Source: Trogon surrucura
Taxonomy: Eukaryota; Chordata; Aves; Trogoniformes; Trogonidae
Direction of reading: 5' to 3'
Assembly: GCA_020746105.1 (NCBI GenBank)
Contig: CM036623.1
Span: forward strand, 3,534,001-3,598,000
Length of the DNA: 64,000 bases
Shown piece by piece: positions 25,869-36,499 of the stretch; position 1 is the first letter of the stretch, and every line of letters starts with the position of its first letter. The translations under genes and the position numbers were made by a program. The notes beneath the pieces are model-generated. The model saw nothing but the letters and a program-made list of their open reading frames with translations, made no database searches and was not told the DNA's origin.

Positions 25869-28800
25869 CTTAAAATAAATATCACAGTTTAACAATAGCA
25901 TCTTGCAATTTTGATGATCATTACAGGCAAAATCCTTGCTAAAAACCTCACCTAATTATCAAAGCAGCACTGAATTTACAGATGCCATTACTACCCTAAG
26001 TTTCAGAAATGTTAAAAAAGGACATAATATTAAGAACTGAAATCACATCTTGCTTAATAACAAAAGAGAACTACTAAAATACACTAGAAGCACCACAAGC
26101 CAGTCTTAAACCGATTCTTTTCCTCAGGAGCCACTAGCATTCAAGTAACTTGTGTCCTACTAGCTAGAAGCACTTTTAGTCCACTTGTTTCCATATCTTT
26201 ATCCATAAAGTTACTTTTGCTTTACAAAAGGACGTTTTCCCTGTCTAATATATTCTGACAGATACCTACCTTTCTTAGGGAACATTTCACTGACACACGG
26301 GCTGAAGAGAACATCTCTTTTTGCACATTCAGCTCTGCTTTCAACACCTTGTTGACTTGCAAGACGTCTTCCAATATTTTGAGATCTATTACCAACAGCA
26401 CATCCTGATACAAGATTCTTGAACAAACAAAAGGTGTTAATTACTTTCACATGAACTTGTAACTTGGAATCTCATTTATGAAGAACCTCTAGGAAAAGGC
26501 AAATCAACCATAGCAGCCTTTTCTCAGCCACACTTCATCTCCCCCAATTCTCCATCTAGCTAGGTATAGAAAAACCCTCCTAACTGTAAGGTAGGCTTAA
26601 TTGCACTCTTAGTGATTCTAGGTGGTGAGAGGACACAGTGATTCTGTGCACACGCTCTGTGATATCAGAATTTCAGGAACTGAGACCTACTTATCAAGTG
26701 CGGTGGGTTGACTCCAGCTGGCAGGTAAACCCCCATCCAGCTGCTTGATCACTCCCACTACCCAGCAGGATGAGGGGAAAGAATTGGAAAGCTGGAGGGG
26801 ACAATGGGGCACAACACACACATACACACACAGAAAAAAACAAACCAAAACCCAAAACCCACAAAGGAAAAAACCCACCAACCTCAAAACAACCAAAGCC
26901 ATAAGTGACACAAAAGCAATCACTCATAACAAGTAGACAAATGCCCAGCCAGCTCCTGAACAGTGGACACTTGGCAAAAACACACCCCTATCCTCATTTT
27001 ATGGGTGAGAGTGACATTATACAGCATCCCCTGCCCCAGCTGCTTGCCCCATTCCAGACAAACCCAGCACAAGCTGATCAGTTACTGCTATGAAAATAAA
27101 CCTAGGGCTTCTTGTACTTGATAGCAGGTCCAGTTATGCTGCAACCCCTCCATTACCAAATAAATCCTTCTTCCTACTGAGCAGCAGAGCCCAAAATTCA
27201 GGATTAAAATTTGCACAATAAAAGACTGAGTTAGGGACAGAATACTTACCACTTCTCTGTTGCTTTTCCCCAAACCAAACTTCAAGCGTAATGACCTACG
27301 AACCATTTCTTTTCTGCTAATCTTTGGAGAAAAACAACCTGTCTTTCCCGATTCAGCCCTGAGAGGACAGAACGGAAGAAGTGACACAAATTCTTTAGGA
27401 GGAAAACACTTTCATACGTATTTATGGTTATTTTCTCTAGTTTTACTTCCTCTATTGCCCTCTTGCCAAGTTTTTTTAATAGGCACAGGAAGCTACTAGA
27501 CCAGATCTTACTTTTATTTCTGAGCTCCATTTTGCTACATTAGAAGATCTAGTGATTTTCAGATTACTAGAAAAACTTGGTATGTTTTGAACAACAATAA
27601 CAAAATTACTTTAAAGACAGTTTGAAATTCTACACATTGTTAGTGAAGGAGTCTAGACCTACCTTTCCAACCTATCTTTAGTTTCTGGGAGTTAAGGCAA
27701 ATTACCTGTATAATTTTTTGCTCGCATGTCTTTTGCTTCTTCTGTTCCCTGTACCAGACAGATGATTTTCACCACTAGTTGAAGGAGACAGTGAGGTTTG
27801 TGATGACTCAAGAGACACACAAGGGCTTGCTTCAAACTGAACTACAGGAACAAAATCACATATACACAATCTTAAAATAGTCACGTTTTTTCAGATAAAG
27901 ACTTAATGATTAACACAATCAAGAACAGATTTTTAAACTGCACAGATTTGTTCGCTTATTTTGTGGAAAGCTGGCTTAAAATTACTTTCATTTCCACTTT
28001 TATTTAATGTAAAATGAAACTGTTGTTTGTAACAACCACAGAAGTGGCTGGAATGTTATTAATTACATGCTACTGATTTTACTGCCTCAATTAAGTTTCA
28101 ACATTGCTATCATCAGATCGGTTCCTCAAATTTCAGAGCTTAATAAGAAAAAAGATACAGTCTTAATATTATTTGCAGTGTGCTTTTTTTTTTAAATAAC
28201 TAGCTAGAAGAGTTAAAGCAACAATGAAAGAGTTGTTGTTCTAGTACTTAACTTTTTTTATTAAATAGATGCACTACCTTTAGAAAATGTCATTGCTTTG
28301 GTTCGCTTATCCATAGAAATGAGAATCTCATGGTGAGCATGACATGATTTAATAAACAAAATCAACAAGTTTTATACCACTCAATTGAGGAGAAAAAAAA
28401 AAATCTTTATGCAAAACCAACATAGCCAATGTAGAAATTTTTTTTTTCCTCCAACTTCACTTGGCAGCACACTAAGGAACAAACCAAAAATAAAACACAA
28501 TTTGCAGAAGAGCCTGACAGTTGGAAGTACTCTAGTAAATGAAGTGGTACAAAAGCATTGTCAAGCAAAACTTTGTCTATAGAATTTTGAGATTATTCAG
28601 CATTTTGAGAAAACAAGATGCGATTGGATTCAATGAAGAACCTTTATAATAGCAACAGTTATATTTCAGAGCTAAGACCACCTATTTAAGTATTTGGGAA
28701 ACAGAAGAGACTATCACATTCAAAATATCAGATGCACAGGCAACCTTCATGGATTGTGTACTAAGAAACTGGAGTGTAACCTAGGTGATAGAGGGACTGA

Positions 28801-31800
28801 AAAAGATCAAAAGGACATCAGGATTACAGATTTAAGAGATTACTCTAACAGAAGCCAAGAAACATCATTTTGCTTGTGCTCAATCCACATAACACTACAG
28901 TCACTGATGAAAATAAATATACTATCTACTAAGACAAAAAAGCAGTGCAAGGAACACCGTTAAGTGGAGATTATCAATGACTGCCTAACAAGAACAAGAG
29001 ACTGTACCATTTAAAGTAAAAGCCATAAACAATCACTTAGAGCAGCAAAATAAAAATGAAGACACATTACCTGATCCTGGTGTTGAGCTGCTGTTAAAAA
29101 TGCTACTTGGTAACAACTCAAAAGCAAAACTATGCTTAAAAGATCGTCTCTTCTTGCTGGACAAGCCCTGAGAGCAATCATTTGGAAGTTTACGCTTGGT
29201 ACTTGGAGTAAGAACCACTGGAGTCACCGATGAAAGAACTGAAATTAAGAAAGCCAAATTTGCATTAACAGCTTAACCGGTTTACTAAGATATAAAGTTT
29301 CTTTTTTGAAAACTCTGAAAAAAATTCATTGTAAAAGCTTAGCCAAAGTGCATGCATTTTGAGCAGGCAAAGCAATCAGTATAGCTTAGGGTTCGGTTTT
29401 GGGTTTTTTTTGGTCAGGTTTTTTGCAAGTAAGAGTACCCGAAAGGACAATTCAAAACACTAATATAGGTATTAGGAGCAAAACCAAAAATGAAATAGTC
29501 ATTGTCTGTAAGTTTAAGAGACAGAGTGAAAGAATTTCAGTCCTGGCATATTCATTCCCAAGATAAAATGCTGCACTACTGCACTGAAGCTTTAGCGTGT
29601 GTTAGATAAAAAGCACAAGTTTGGTTGTGTAATCCTGTGTGGGAACCACACAGCCCACTGCTGCAGTGAACATAGCTACCCCAAGAAGTGCAGTAAATGC
29701 AGTATCCTCAATAAATATGTATCTATATTCCAAGTTTTAAGCATAATCACTTATCTTCAACTAAGTTCTAGCTTGTTAGAAAAAAAAAAAACAACCAACC
29801 AACAAACTGTGGAATATAGTTAACAAATCCAGAAGACACTGCATGGGCTTTATGTAGTACAAACACACCAATACCTACCGCTTCTGTCTCGTTGAGGTGT
29901 AGTGGAGGGTGTTCTGTTAGATTTAAATTTATTCATTGCTCCACTAACAATATCTGAAACGCAAGACACACCAAGCAATCAAATTTAAATACGAAGTTTG
30001 TCTTGCTCTAGTTTCAACTTAAGTTTAACCTGTATTCTTCCAGAGACAAATAAAGCAATTTAGATTAAGAGGATGTTTTATGTAAAGAAAACTACTGTCC
30101 GAATCTTCAATATAGTTTTCGTTACTTTCACAATAGCTGAAAAATTCCGTTTTCCTTAATTAGAAAAAAATTACTCACTGAAAACAGAACTCGCTTGTAA
30201 AAAATTCTACTGGTCATCCTAAAACATGCCTTCTGATTTCTTGTAGACAACCCTACAAGATTTCCATTGAAGTCTCTCACAGAAAGCCTCAACAGACTTC
30301 CTCATTTTAAGTGGACAGTTGTCTTGAAGCTGAAGAGCTTTGAAGTTAGGCTCAAATAGAAGTATGAAATTTTGGTCTTGCAAAATAACACACAACTTTT
30401 CTGTAAACTATGTGGCGGTTTTCTTTTTCCAGTGTTAGTTTCTTTTTAAAGGCAAAATTACACTCAGAAGAGTATAGGCACGAAGTTCTACTGGTTTGCC
30501 TGCATTTGAATGCTTAAAATGGAAGTATTTTATAAAGTGCTATTACAACCTACAGTTGTATTTCCATGTGTTCACGGTAAAACTTGGCAAACTACAAGCC
30601 TGTGGTACTCCTTTTACAGTGTTTGGCAGATAGCACATAGTTGTTAAGAACTCATCATTGAAAATTGGTGTAAATACTATGTTCTACTACATCTGGAGAA
30701 AGAGTAGAAGCTGCCTACTACCAGAACCTATGCCACACAGTTAACAAATTCTACCTGCTTCTCCTCAGAATTTCAACATCCACAAACATTTATCACTTTG
30801 AAATTCCAGGATAATCTCCCTTCTTCAGAGTGGAAAAGTGTATTACACAAAAAAGCATGCCTTGGCTAAACATATACAATAATAAAGCCCTAATGTCAAA
30901 CGTTATTGGGTTTAAATTCCAGGTACACGAGTTAAACACATACTCATACGTTTATAGCAATATATACAAGATCAGTGTTATAGCTGATTTGTATCAAGTA
31001 TATGTATTCCATAGTATTTCCTTAAAAAGAATGCAAAACACAGAATACACCATTTGATTGACCATATCTGGCAAAAACAAAAAACCAAGAAACCTATTAA
31101 AGAGCTCAACCGAAAACAAAAAAATTCACATCCATGATATCATAGCACATAGTATCCAGTTACACCACAATTTCAAGTTAAACTTCAAAACACAGATTAG
31201 TTACTCTAATTTAAAATACCATTTATATCCTTGGCCTTCTCATGATCTGGTTTATCAAAGTATGCAATATTTTGGAGTGTCCAAGTATAATATCGAAACT
31301 AGCACAAAAAAAAAGTCTTTATCAGTGTTCTGCAGAAGAATCTGAAGTCATCTCAGCAAAAAGCTGGAACACTAATCTGGCTTCACAAACCAAACACAAG
31401 CAAAATAACTTATTTGGTAGACAACAGACACTAGAGTAAACTCAGAAAAAATTATACAATAAAGCAATGTGATTACTCATTTGCAAAATCTATACACTAC
31501 TTCAAACCCAATAAATTTCACAGGCATCCATTCTGCTTGCGGAAGAAGCAAGTACTTAGGATCAGCATGCCTGAAGTCTCAAAATAATTCTATTTTAGTT
31601 GCTGAAGCTTTCACAGAACATACCTACCCCCAACACTTCGGTGCCTCCTCTTCTTACATTCACTGGGAGATTCATTTTCACTGTCTTCATGGCCCCATAG
31701 TGAGGGAGTAGATTGAAAGGCATCAAGACCTAACATGGCTGGAATCTTTTCCAAGATAAATTCTGGTACTTGCCCTGAATTTGTTGAGAAATATTTTTTG

Positions 31801-34800
31801 AAGTTATTTTAAAAAGTTGAAAATAAAAGCTACGTGCAACAAGACATTTCGATAAAGATTCATCATCTTACCTATTTCTGATGCATGGTCAATAAGTGTT
31901 TGCACAACAGCAGCTTGTAAACGAATTTTTTTTTCTGTACCAGCTGACATCTTCTCACTTTCATTCGAGTGCAAGAGGTTGGGAGCAAAAATCACTGCCA
32001 GATTACTGCTATCCATTCTGTTTTCATTGGATCTTAAAAAGAAAAGTGCTGTTTCACACAAATTATCAGGACATAAGGAGTGGAGAGAAAAAAAAAAAAA
32101 TACTAAAGACCAATGCAGTTGGGGAAAAAAAAAAAGCAGCCAAGTCATTTACTTGAGTGCTCACTACACAGATTACAGTGTAGAACTGAACATCCCAGGC
32201 TAGGTAGCTGTATAACTATGTTATTGAAGTCAAGAGGTTATAGGCTCCAGTAAGTTTTGGGGAATACAAACTACCAGATAGATTATGATAATTTCATCAG
32301 TCACTCCTTTTGGTCCCCAAAGAAGGATGAGGAAGGCAGTTATGAAAGAATGGAACAAAGTCAAGTCTCCAGCAAAATAAAGTTTCATACAGAAACCACT
32401 TTGGGTTTATGAAAGAAAATACTCTGACTGAATTGTAGTGAATGACTGTAGATAAGAAAGTTTAAAGTCACAAAGCACTCACAGAAAGCCTCAGCAGTTG
32501 CCTGGAAACAGAGGTGGTTAAAGGAATTGGGAGGTGTTACAAGCACTCTCTTTACACTGACCTTAGGGAAACAGTTCTCAGAAAGTTGAAAAAGTATCTC
32601 AAAGCTTCAATTGTTCTCTCTGCCATCAAACACGACAGCAACACAGTTGCAGTTTTCTTCTCATTTCCAAGCTGCTGAGCTTTGAAAAAACCTTCCTGCA
32701 GGTGAGGTGGAAGGATGGGCTCTGGCAGTTCTCTAAAGAACTGTTTAAGAAGCCCGGCAACATCACAGGGCAGTGCAGCCGAGAGGCAGTTTTCACCTTG
32801 ATCCAGTTTACTCTGAAATTGTTTACAAGAAACACAATTTGAAGTCTTAAACACACCGTCAAGATTTCTAAGTTTAGGCATTAATCCTCTAGCCCGTATC
32901 AGAAAAGACAGTCACTTCTTCCTCAATTTATTTACAGCCTTGTCACGTTTTATCTAACTATATGGCATCTAAAAAAGAGACCCAGATGATGTTGTCAGAC
33001 CACACGTGTTAGTTTAGAGGTCTGCCACATACACATCCTTCTGGGAGAACACTGCTAAACATCCTCACAGTATCCAGTGTGCATAACTGCTAACAAGTTT
33101 GTTCAGTCACAAGTACGTTATCATCTTGAAAGCTGAAATATTTCCCAGGGGGGAAAAAAAAAAAAAAAAGTTCACCAGTTTTTGGACTAGATCTCCTCTC
33201 ATTTCTAAAGCAGGTAACATTACCAGTCTACTTCCATTATTACAACTCCAATATGACTGAAAAGAGTCCAAAAACTAAAACATGCAGATGATCAAGTGAA
33301 ACGCAGCTTATTAAATGTAAAAAAAAAGGCTTTAGAAAATACCTTTAAAGCTTTTAAACGAACAATAGATCCAGACTTTCTGAAGAGTCCCTCGGTATGA
33401 ACATGTTCTTCCAAATATTCACAAGTATCAACAAGAAAGCTGCAAAAAGAACAGTAACACACATCTGTCACTTGGAATAAAGCTTAGTGTTTGTTTTTTT
33501 TTTCCAGAAAAACTATTTTATGATAAATAAGAGTCAATATATAAGATAGTTTTCCCCAATTAAAAGTGTAAAGAAATACAACTGAATAACAGCTGTGACT
33601 CTGAACGTCCCATCTAACTTCTGCATCCCTCCTTTCCCAACTGAAACTATTCTTATATCCCCCATAAGCTTTAGCAGGTCTGGGATAGATATTATGTTCC
33701 CTCTTCTGACAAGAGTTCAATACCACAAAGAAAGCAAAGAAAACATAAATCTAAATATATGGTAATAATTTACCTTGGAACATAACCATACTCAGGCACA
33801 AGTGACTGCGGTAGTGCATGAAAAGATATTCCAAAGACTTTACCCTAAAACAGAAAATTAAATCAACGTTATTCAAAAGCTGGTAGGATTAGTAACTACA
33901 TGTTACAGAAAAGCACATATTCCACAAACAGAAGGGTGGTTAAGACAAAGAACAAAGTCTTTTAGATAAGAGGCATTGTCAGGAACAGCACTATCGTCTC
34001 TAGATAGCTGAGCCTACGCTGATCATAGTTACCTACAGGTAACACCCTAGATAACCGTGAAAGGATAACAAGGTTTCCTGCAGTATGTTTCACACTTGAT
34101 TTTACAAGTAATCCGTTTGCCCATAAGGTCCCCCAATCAGTAAGGACACTAAACAGATATATTATTCCAGATATTATCTGGAATTCACCCTACATTTTGA
34201 AATTGACTAAATCCTATTGTGTTTAAAAATCAACACAATGCATTTGAAATCACTTTTTTTTTTTAGGTATTTTTTTTCCTTCATCTAAAGCACTCAAGGT
34301 TGCTGTTTCAGGGAGGATTAAACTCAACAGAGAAGTCTAAAAAACAGTTTTGAACGCTCATATTTAGCATTTGTATTTAAGAAACTGTTACTGCCTTATA
34401 GCAAGACATCAGAAAAAAAGCAGTTTCTTCAATCATTACTACTGCTATGTACCCACAGCGATTATTTTAAATGTTTATCTGAGATTACCACACAGTTGTT
34501 TCAGTTATAAAGGCCCACATTTCAATGTAACAAGAACTACTTTGTCCCACCTCTTTTCTATTTATATTTACAGAACATGCAAGCCAGCCCCTCCTACAAC
34601 CAGAAGAGGACTTGGATCATGCCCAACTTGTTATCAGAGATGAGAGCAAACACTTGGTCATTTAGACCTGAAATTCAAAGTGCTGACCATGTCGGGAAAA
34701 AAGTTAATCAATAACTACAATTTTAGGCCACCTTGGGCCTATTTGTCCTACAGAAAACAAGCATAAAACAATAATGAAGGAGAAGCAACACATTTGTCAT

Positions 34801-36263
34801 TGTATTCCAGGTTGGTACTGAAAGTATAGAAAGAAAATAAACTCCAAGATATGTTTTGCTGTATTTACAAGACTACGTAATAGAGAACTTCAAAGGCTTA
34901 TAATTCATGATTTAAAATCCATAACTGATGTCCTTACTTCACCGAGTTATTTGAAATATCAAAAGTTGTGATTTAAGTCCTTAGAGTTGTGTAACTTTAC
35001 AACAGAAGTTGAACGCCCTCTTGCAAAACAAGTGTAACTTTATACCTTTTCCTACCCTGCTATTATTTAAATATATTTTATATGTAATTATTTCAATATT
35101 TTCTTCCTCGTATAAAATTTAAGCACTACAGCCAGCTATACAGATATCTTTTATTATGACACACATTTATTACTCACAGTTCTTTTTGCCTTCGCTTTCT
35201 GGTTTCTACCAAAAAGAAAGCCTAGAACCACGTGCTTGATATTGACAACGAGGAAGAAACTAATTTTAACTTGGCTTTTGCTCTTTCGCTTTCCAAACAA
35301 CCCAACTCAAACGTGTGTTTTCACAACTTCTCGGGCTTCTATTGACCAAGGGTTACTGGCAGTATCTTGCAATGTCTTCTCAGCTTTACAATCCTCTCAG
35401 CTCTGTATCAGCTGCACAGGGATCTTGTTTAGGACTCCACGCTGTGTAAACCGGCCCCGCTTAGGATACTTGTTTTAGATGTTTCGAATAAGAGCCCTGC
35501 GACAGAAAGCGCAGTTTCTTCCTTCAACATGTTCAAAGTAGGTCTTTAAGAGATTTTTTATCCCTCAGAGCACTGTACCACTGCACTCCGCCTGGACCAC
35601 GATACCCATGCTCATGTGTTATCCTAAAAAACCACGCAAATGCAGCCCTTCACACCAAAAAAAAACCCAAACAACCTAAGGAAGCAAGTAAAATTAAAGA
35701 CATAAAGCTTTTCCGGACTACACATTCCAAGAAATAACAGAACGACTACGATTTAAACGCCGCAGCGAGCGACACGAAGCACAGCAAAGCGCGAAAAGCC
35801 CCGCGTGTTTCAGAGCATCACCGACACCAGCGAAAAGGGCAACGCCACCTCCTCACCGGGCGGGGGGAGCCCAGCGCCAACCAAACCACTATTTTATCTA
35901 AATCGCCGCCCGAGGAGAGGGTTCGAACTCCCGCCGTCCCCGCCGCAGGGCTGGAGGCGCTTCCCCACAGCGGGAGGCGACGCAGGAGCAACCGCGGCGT
36001 CACCGACGCCAGGACAGCAGCCGCCGGGCCTGCCCGAGAGCCTGCCCGAGGGCCTGGCGGCCGCCACCGCCGCTGCCACCCCCAAGCGCGGTCGTCCCCG
36101 GGGGAGCGGCTGCCCTCCGTGAGCTCGCCCCGCTCCTTACCTCCGCCGCCGGGTGCTTGGCCGCCGCCGCGCAGCTCCCGCTCTTCACCTTAATGCCGTA
36201 AGAAGCGCGGAGCTCCTCCAGCACTGCCAGCCGCACCAGCCTCCGCCTCTGCGCCGCCGCCAT
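24292..36263 (-). CDS. ARHGAP11A: ARHGAP11A (MP-GAP), Rho GTPase-activating protein 11A; 12 coding exons
   Basis: The protein speeds GTP hydrolysis by RhoA; in animal cells it limits RhoA activity during mitosis and cytokinesis. The spliced CDS joins 36141-36263, 33774-33844, 33343-33439, 32562-32812, 31872-32032, 31628-31774, 29879-29953, 29071-29238, 27706-27841, 27250-27358, 26270-26417 and 24292-25868: 3063 nt, 1020 residues, all phases consistent, no internal stop. RhoGAP spans about residues 42-235, with arginine finger R85 in GLFRKSG, K120 and R124 in [17 protein letters not shown], and N191 in [11 protein letters not shown]. The rest is long, Ser-rich and probably disordered, with basic clusters ([15 protein letters not shown]), [17 protein letters not shown] (about 808) and [18 protein letters not shown] (about 836), near-identical to human, and C-terminal KPVDL. 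I chose the ATG at 36263 for its G at -3 and +4 and its fit to the human N terminus; an in-frame ATG at 36284 would add seven residues. Identification is from remembered homologues. Confidence 0.97.
26270..26417 (-). CDS. ARHGAP11A: ARHGAP11A coding exon 11
   Basis: Encodes residues 447-495 and one base of codon 496. I chose the acceptor TTTGTTCAAG because it keeps phase 0 and gives [20 protein letters not shown]; the nearby ATCAG acceptor would shift the frame. It ends with FPKK at the donor AAAG|GTAGGT. Confidence 0.92.
26699..27071. mobile_element. Solo LTR of an avian endogenous retrovirus (ERVL/ERVK-type) in ARHGAP11A intron 10
   Basis: The block starts TGCGGTGGGTTGACTCCAG and ends ...CCCAGCACA. 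Its text resembles a family of LTRs common in songbirds that begin with a TG..GGTTGACCCTGGCTGG motif and contain a 'gcccagccag..cctga.cag' segment. No internal retroviral region is attached, so it is a fossil solo LTR. It is clearly diverged and contains a short CA-rich insert near 26814-26830. No target-site duplication was convincing. It lies wholly inside the intron, away from splice sites. The exact family name is uncertain. Confidence 0.65.
27250..27358 (-). CDS. ARHGAP11A: ARHGAP11A coding exon 10
   Basis: Encodes residues 410-446, with [16 protein letters not shown] and [12 protein letters not shown], almost identical to human. The acceptor is TCCTCTCAG and the donor is AAGTG|GTAAGT, phase 0. 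The following intron (26418-27249) holds a solo LTR. Confidence 0.95.
27706..27841 (-). CDS. ARHGAP11A: ARHGAP11A coding exon 9
   Basis: Encodes residues 365-409 and two bases of codon 410, with [16 protein letters not shown] and [11 protein letters not shown], a basic stretch also found in human (RRSKRIAGKK). The acceptor is TTCCTGTAG and the donor is TACAG|GTAATT. Confidence 0.95.
29071..29238 (-). CDS. ARHGAP11A: ARHGAP11A coding exon 8
   Basis: Encodes residues 309-364 and one base of codon 365. It contains [13 protein letters not shown], the basic [12 protein letters not shown] and [15 protein letters not shown], all close to human. The acceptor is TTAATTTCAG and the donor is ATCAG|GTAATG. 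Confidence 0.95.
29879..29953 (-). CDS. ARHGAP11A: ARHGAP11A coding exon 7
   Basis: A short exon for residues 284-308 and one base of codon 309, reading [20 protein letters not shown]. The human match is DFVSGALNKFKPNRTPSITP. The acceptor is GTTTCAG and the donor is AGCG|GTAGGT. Confidence 0.95.
31628..31774 (-). CDS. ARHGAP11A: ARHGAP11A coding exon 6
   Basis: Encodes residues 235-283 and one base of codon 284, starting [17 protein letters not shown] at the end of the GAP domain and finishing in the basic cluster KKRRHRSVG, a possible nuclear localisation signal. The acceptor is CAAATTCAG and the donor is GGGG|GTAGGT. Confidence 0.95.
31872..32032 (-). CDS. ARHGAP11A: ARHGAP11A coding exon 5
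   Basis: Encodes residues 181-234 and one base of codon 235. It includes [15 protein letters not shown], the last conserved RhoGAP motif, and [17 protein letters not shown]. The acceptor is CTTTTTAAG and the donor is ATAG|GTAAGA. Confidence 0.96.
32562..32812 (-). CDS. ARHGAP11A: ARHGAP11A coding exon 4 (RhoGAP core)
   Basis: Encodes residues 98-180 and two bases of codon 181. It carries the core [17 protein letters not shown], with conserved K120 and R124, and then [13 protein letters not shown]. The acceptor is CAATTTCAG. The donor is CTAAG|GTCAGT, slightly off consensus but the only one that keeps the frame into exon 5. Confidence 0.96.
33343..33439 (-). CDS. ARHGAP11A: ARHGAP11A coding exon 3 (arginine finger)
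   Basis: Encodes the end of codon 65 to residue 97, including [19 protein letters not shown]85 in GLFRKSG is the catalytic arginine finger of RhoGAP domains and is present. The acceptor is CTTTTTGCAG and the donor is AAAG|GTATTT, phase 0. Confidence 0.96.
33774..33844 (-). CDS. ARHGAP11A: ARHGAP11A coding exon 2
   Basis: Encodes residues 42-64 and two bases of codon 65, starting [20 protein letters not shown], where the RhoGAP domain begins. The acceptor is CTGTTTTAG and the donor is CCAAG|GTAAAT. The human counterpart reads [20 protein letters not shown]. Confidence 0.95.
36141..36263 (-). CDS. ARHGAP11A: ARHGAP11A coding exon 1
   Basis: Encodes residues 1-41. After the Ala-rich start, [19 protein letters not shown] matches the human RLVRLALLQHLRAFYGIKVK. 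It ends in phase 0 at the donor GAG|GTAAGG. The exon is extremely GC-rich because it lies in the promoter CpG island; the alanine run near its end (CAAAAK) is probably a product of that composition. Confidence 0.93.
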
Positions 36264-36399
36264 CACCCCCTCCGCCGCCGCCATCAGACGCCGCTCGGCG
36301 CCATCGCCGCCACCGCCCGGCCACCCCCCCCCCAACACCGCGCTCCGCCGTTACCGCCCGGCTCAAACGCTGCGCCCCGCCCCGCGCCGGGCCGCGCTG

Positions 36400-36404
36400 A
36401 TTGG
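36400..36404 (-). promoter_or_regulatory. ARHGAP11A: CCAAT box (NF-Y) of ARHGAP11A
   Basis: On the minus strand the context is GGGCCAATCAGC, a strong NF-Y site (core CCAAT with the preferred flanks), 137 bp upstream of the ATG. Confidence 0.6.
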
Positions 36405-36415
36405 CCCGCTCGCCG

Positions 36416-36421
36416 TTCGAA
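36416..36421. promoter_or_regulatory. ARHGAP11A: CHR-like element TTCGAA
   Basis: TTCGAA is a known variant of the cell-cycle homology region (TTTGAA) bound by the MuvB part of the DREAM complex in G2/M genes. Here it lies 11 bp from the CCAAT box, on its 5' side in the direction of transcription. In most DREAM promoters the CCAAT box is upstream of the CHR, so the order is unusual and function is only inferred. Confidence 0.35.
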
Positions 36422-36499
36422 ATGAGGCCCCCCGCACCCACCGCCCAACGGCCGGGCCGGGGCTGCCCCGGCGGCGCCTGATTCGTGCTGAAATAGTGA

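Larger units (their letters stand above)
35750..36480 (-). promoter_or_regulatory. ARHGAP11A: ARHGAP11A CpG-island promoter and first-intron start
   Basis: This GC-rich, CpG-dense block spans the 5' flank, exon 1 and the start of intron 1. Between the ATG (36263) and 36480 no TATA box is seen; the promoter appears to be of the TATA-less, dispersed type. A CCAAT box (36400-36404, minus strand) and a TTCGAA element (36416-36421) lie 140-160 bp upstream of the ATG. The transcription start probably lies around 36300-36390. Confidence 0.8.

Noticed and set aside
26270-26404. Use of the ATCAG acceptor for ARHGAP11A exon 11
   Set aside because: It would put the exon in the wrong frame after exon 10; the upstream TTTGTTCAAG acceptor keeps phase 0 and gives residues that align with human.
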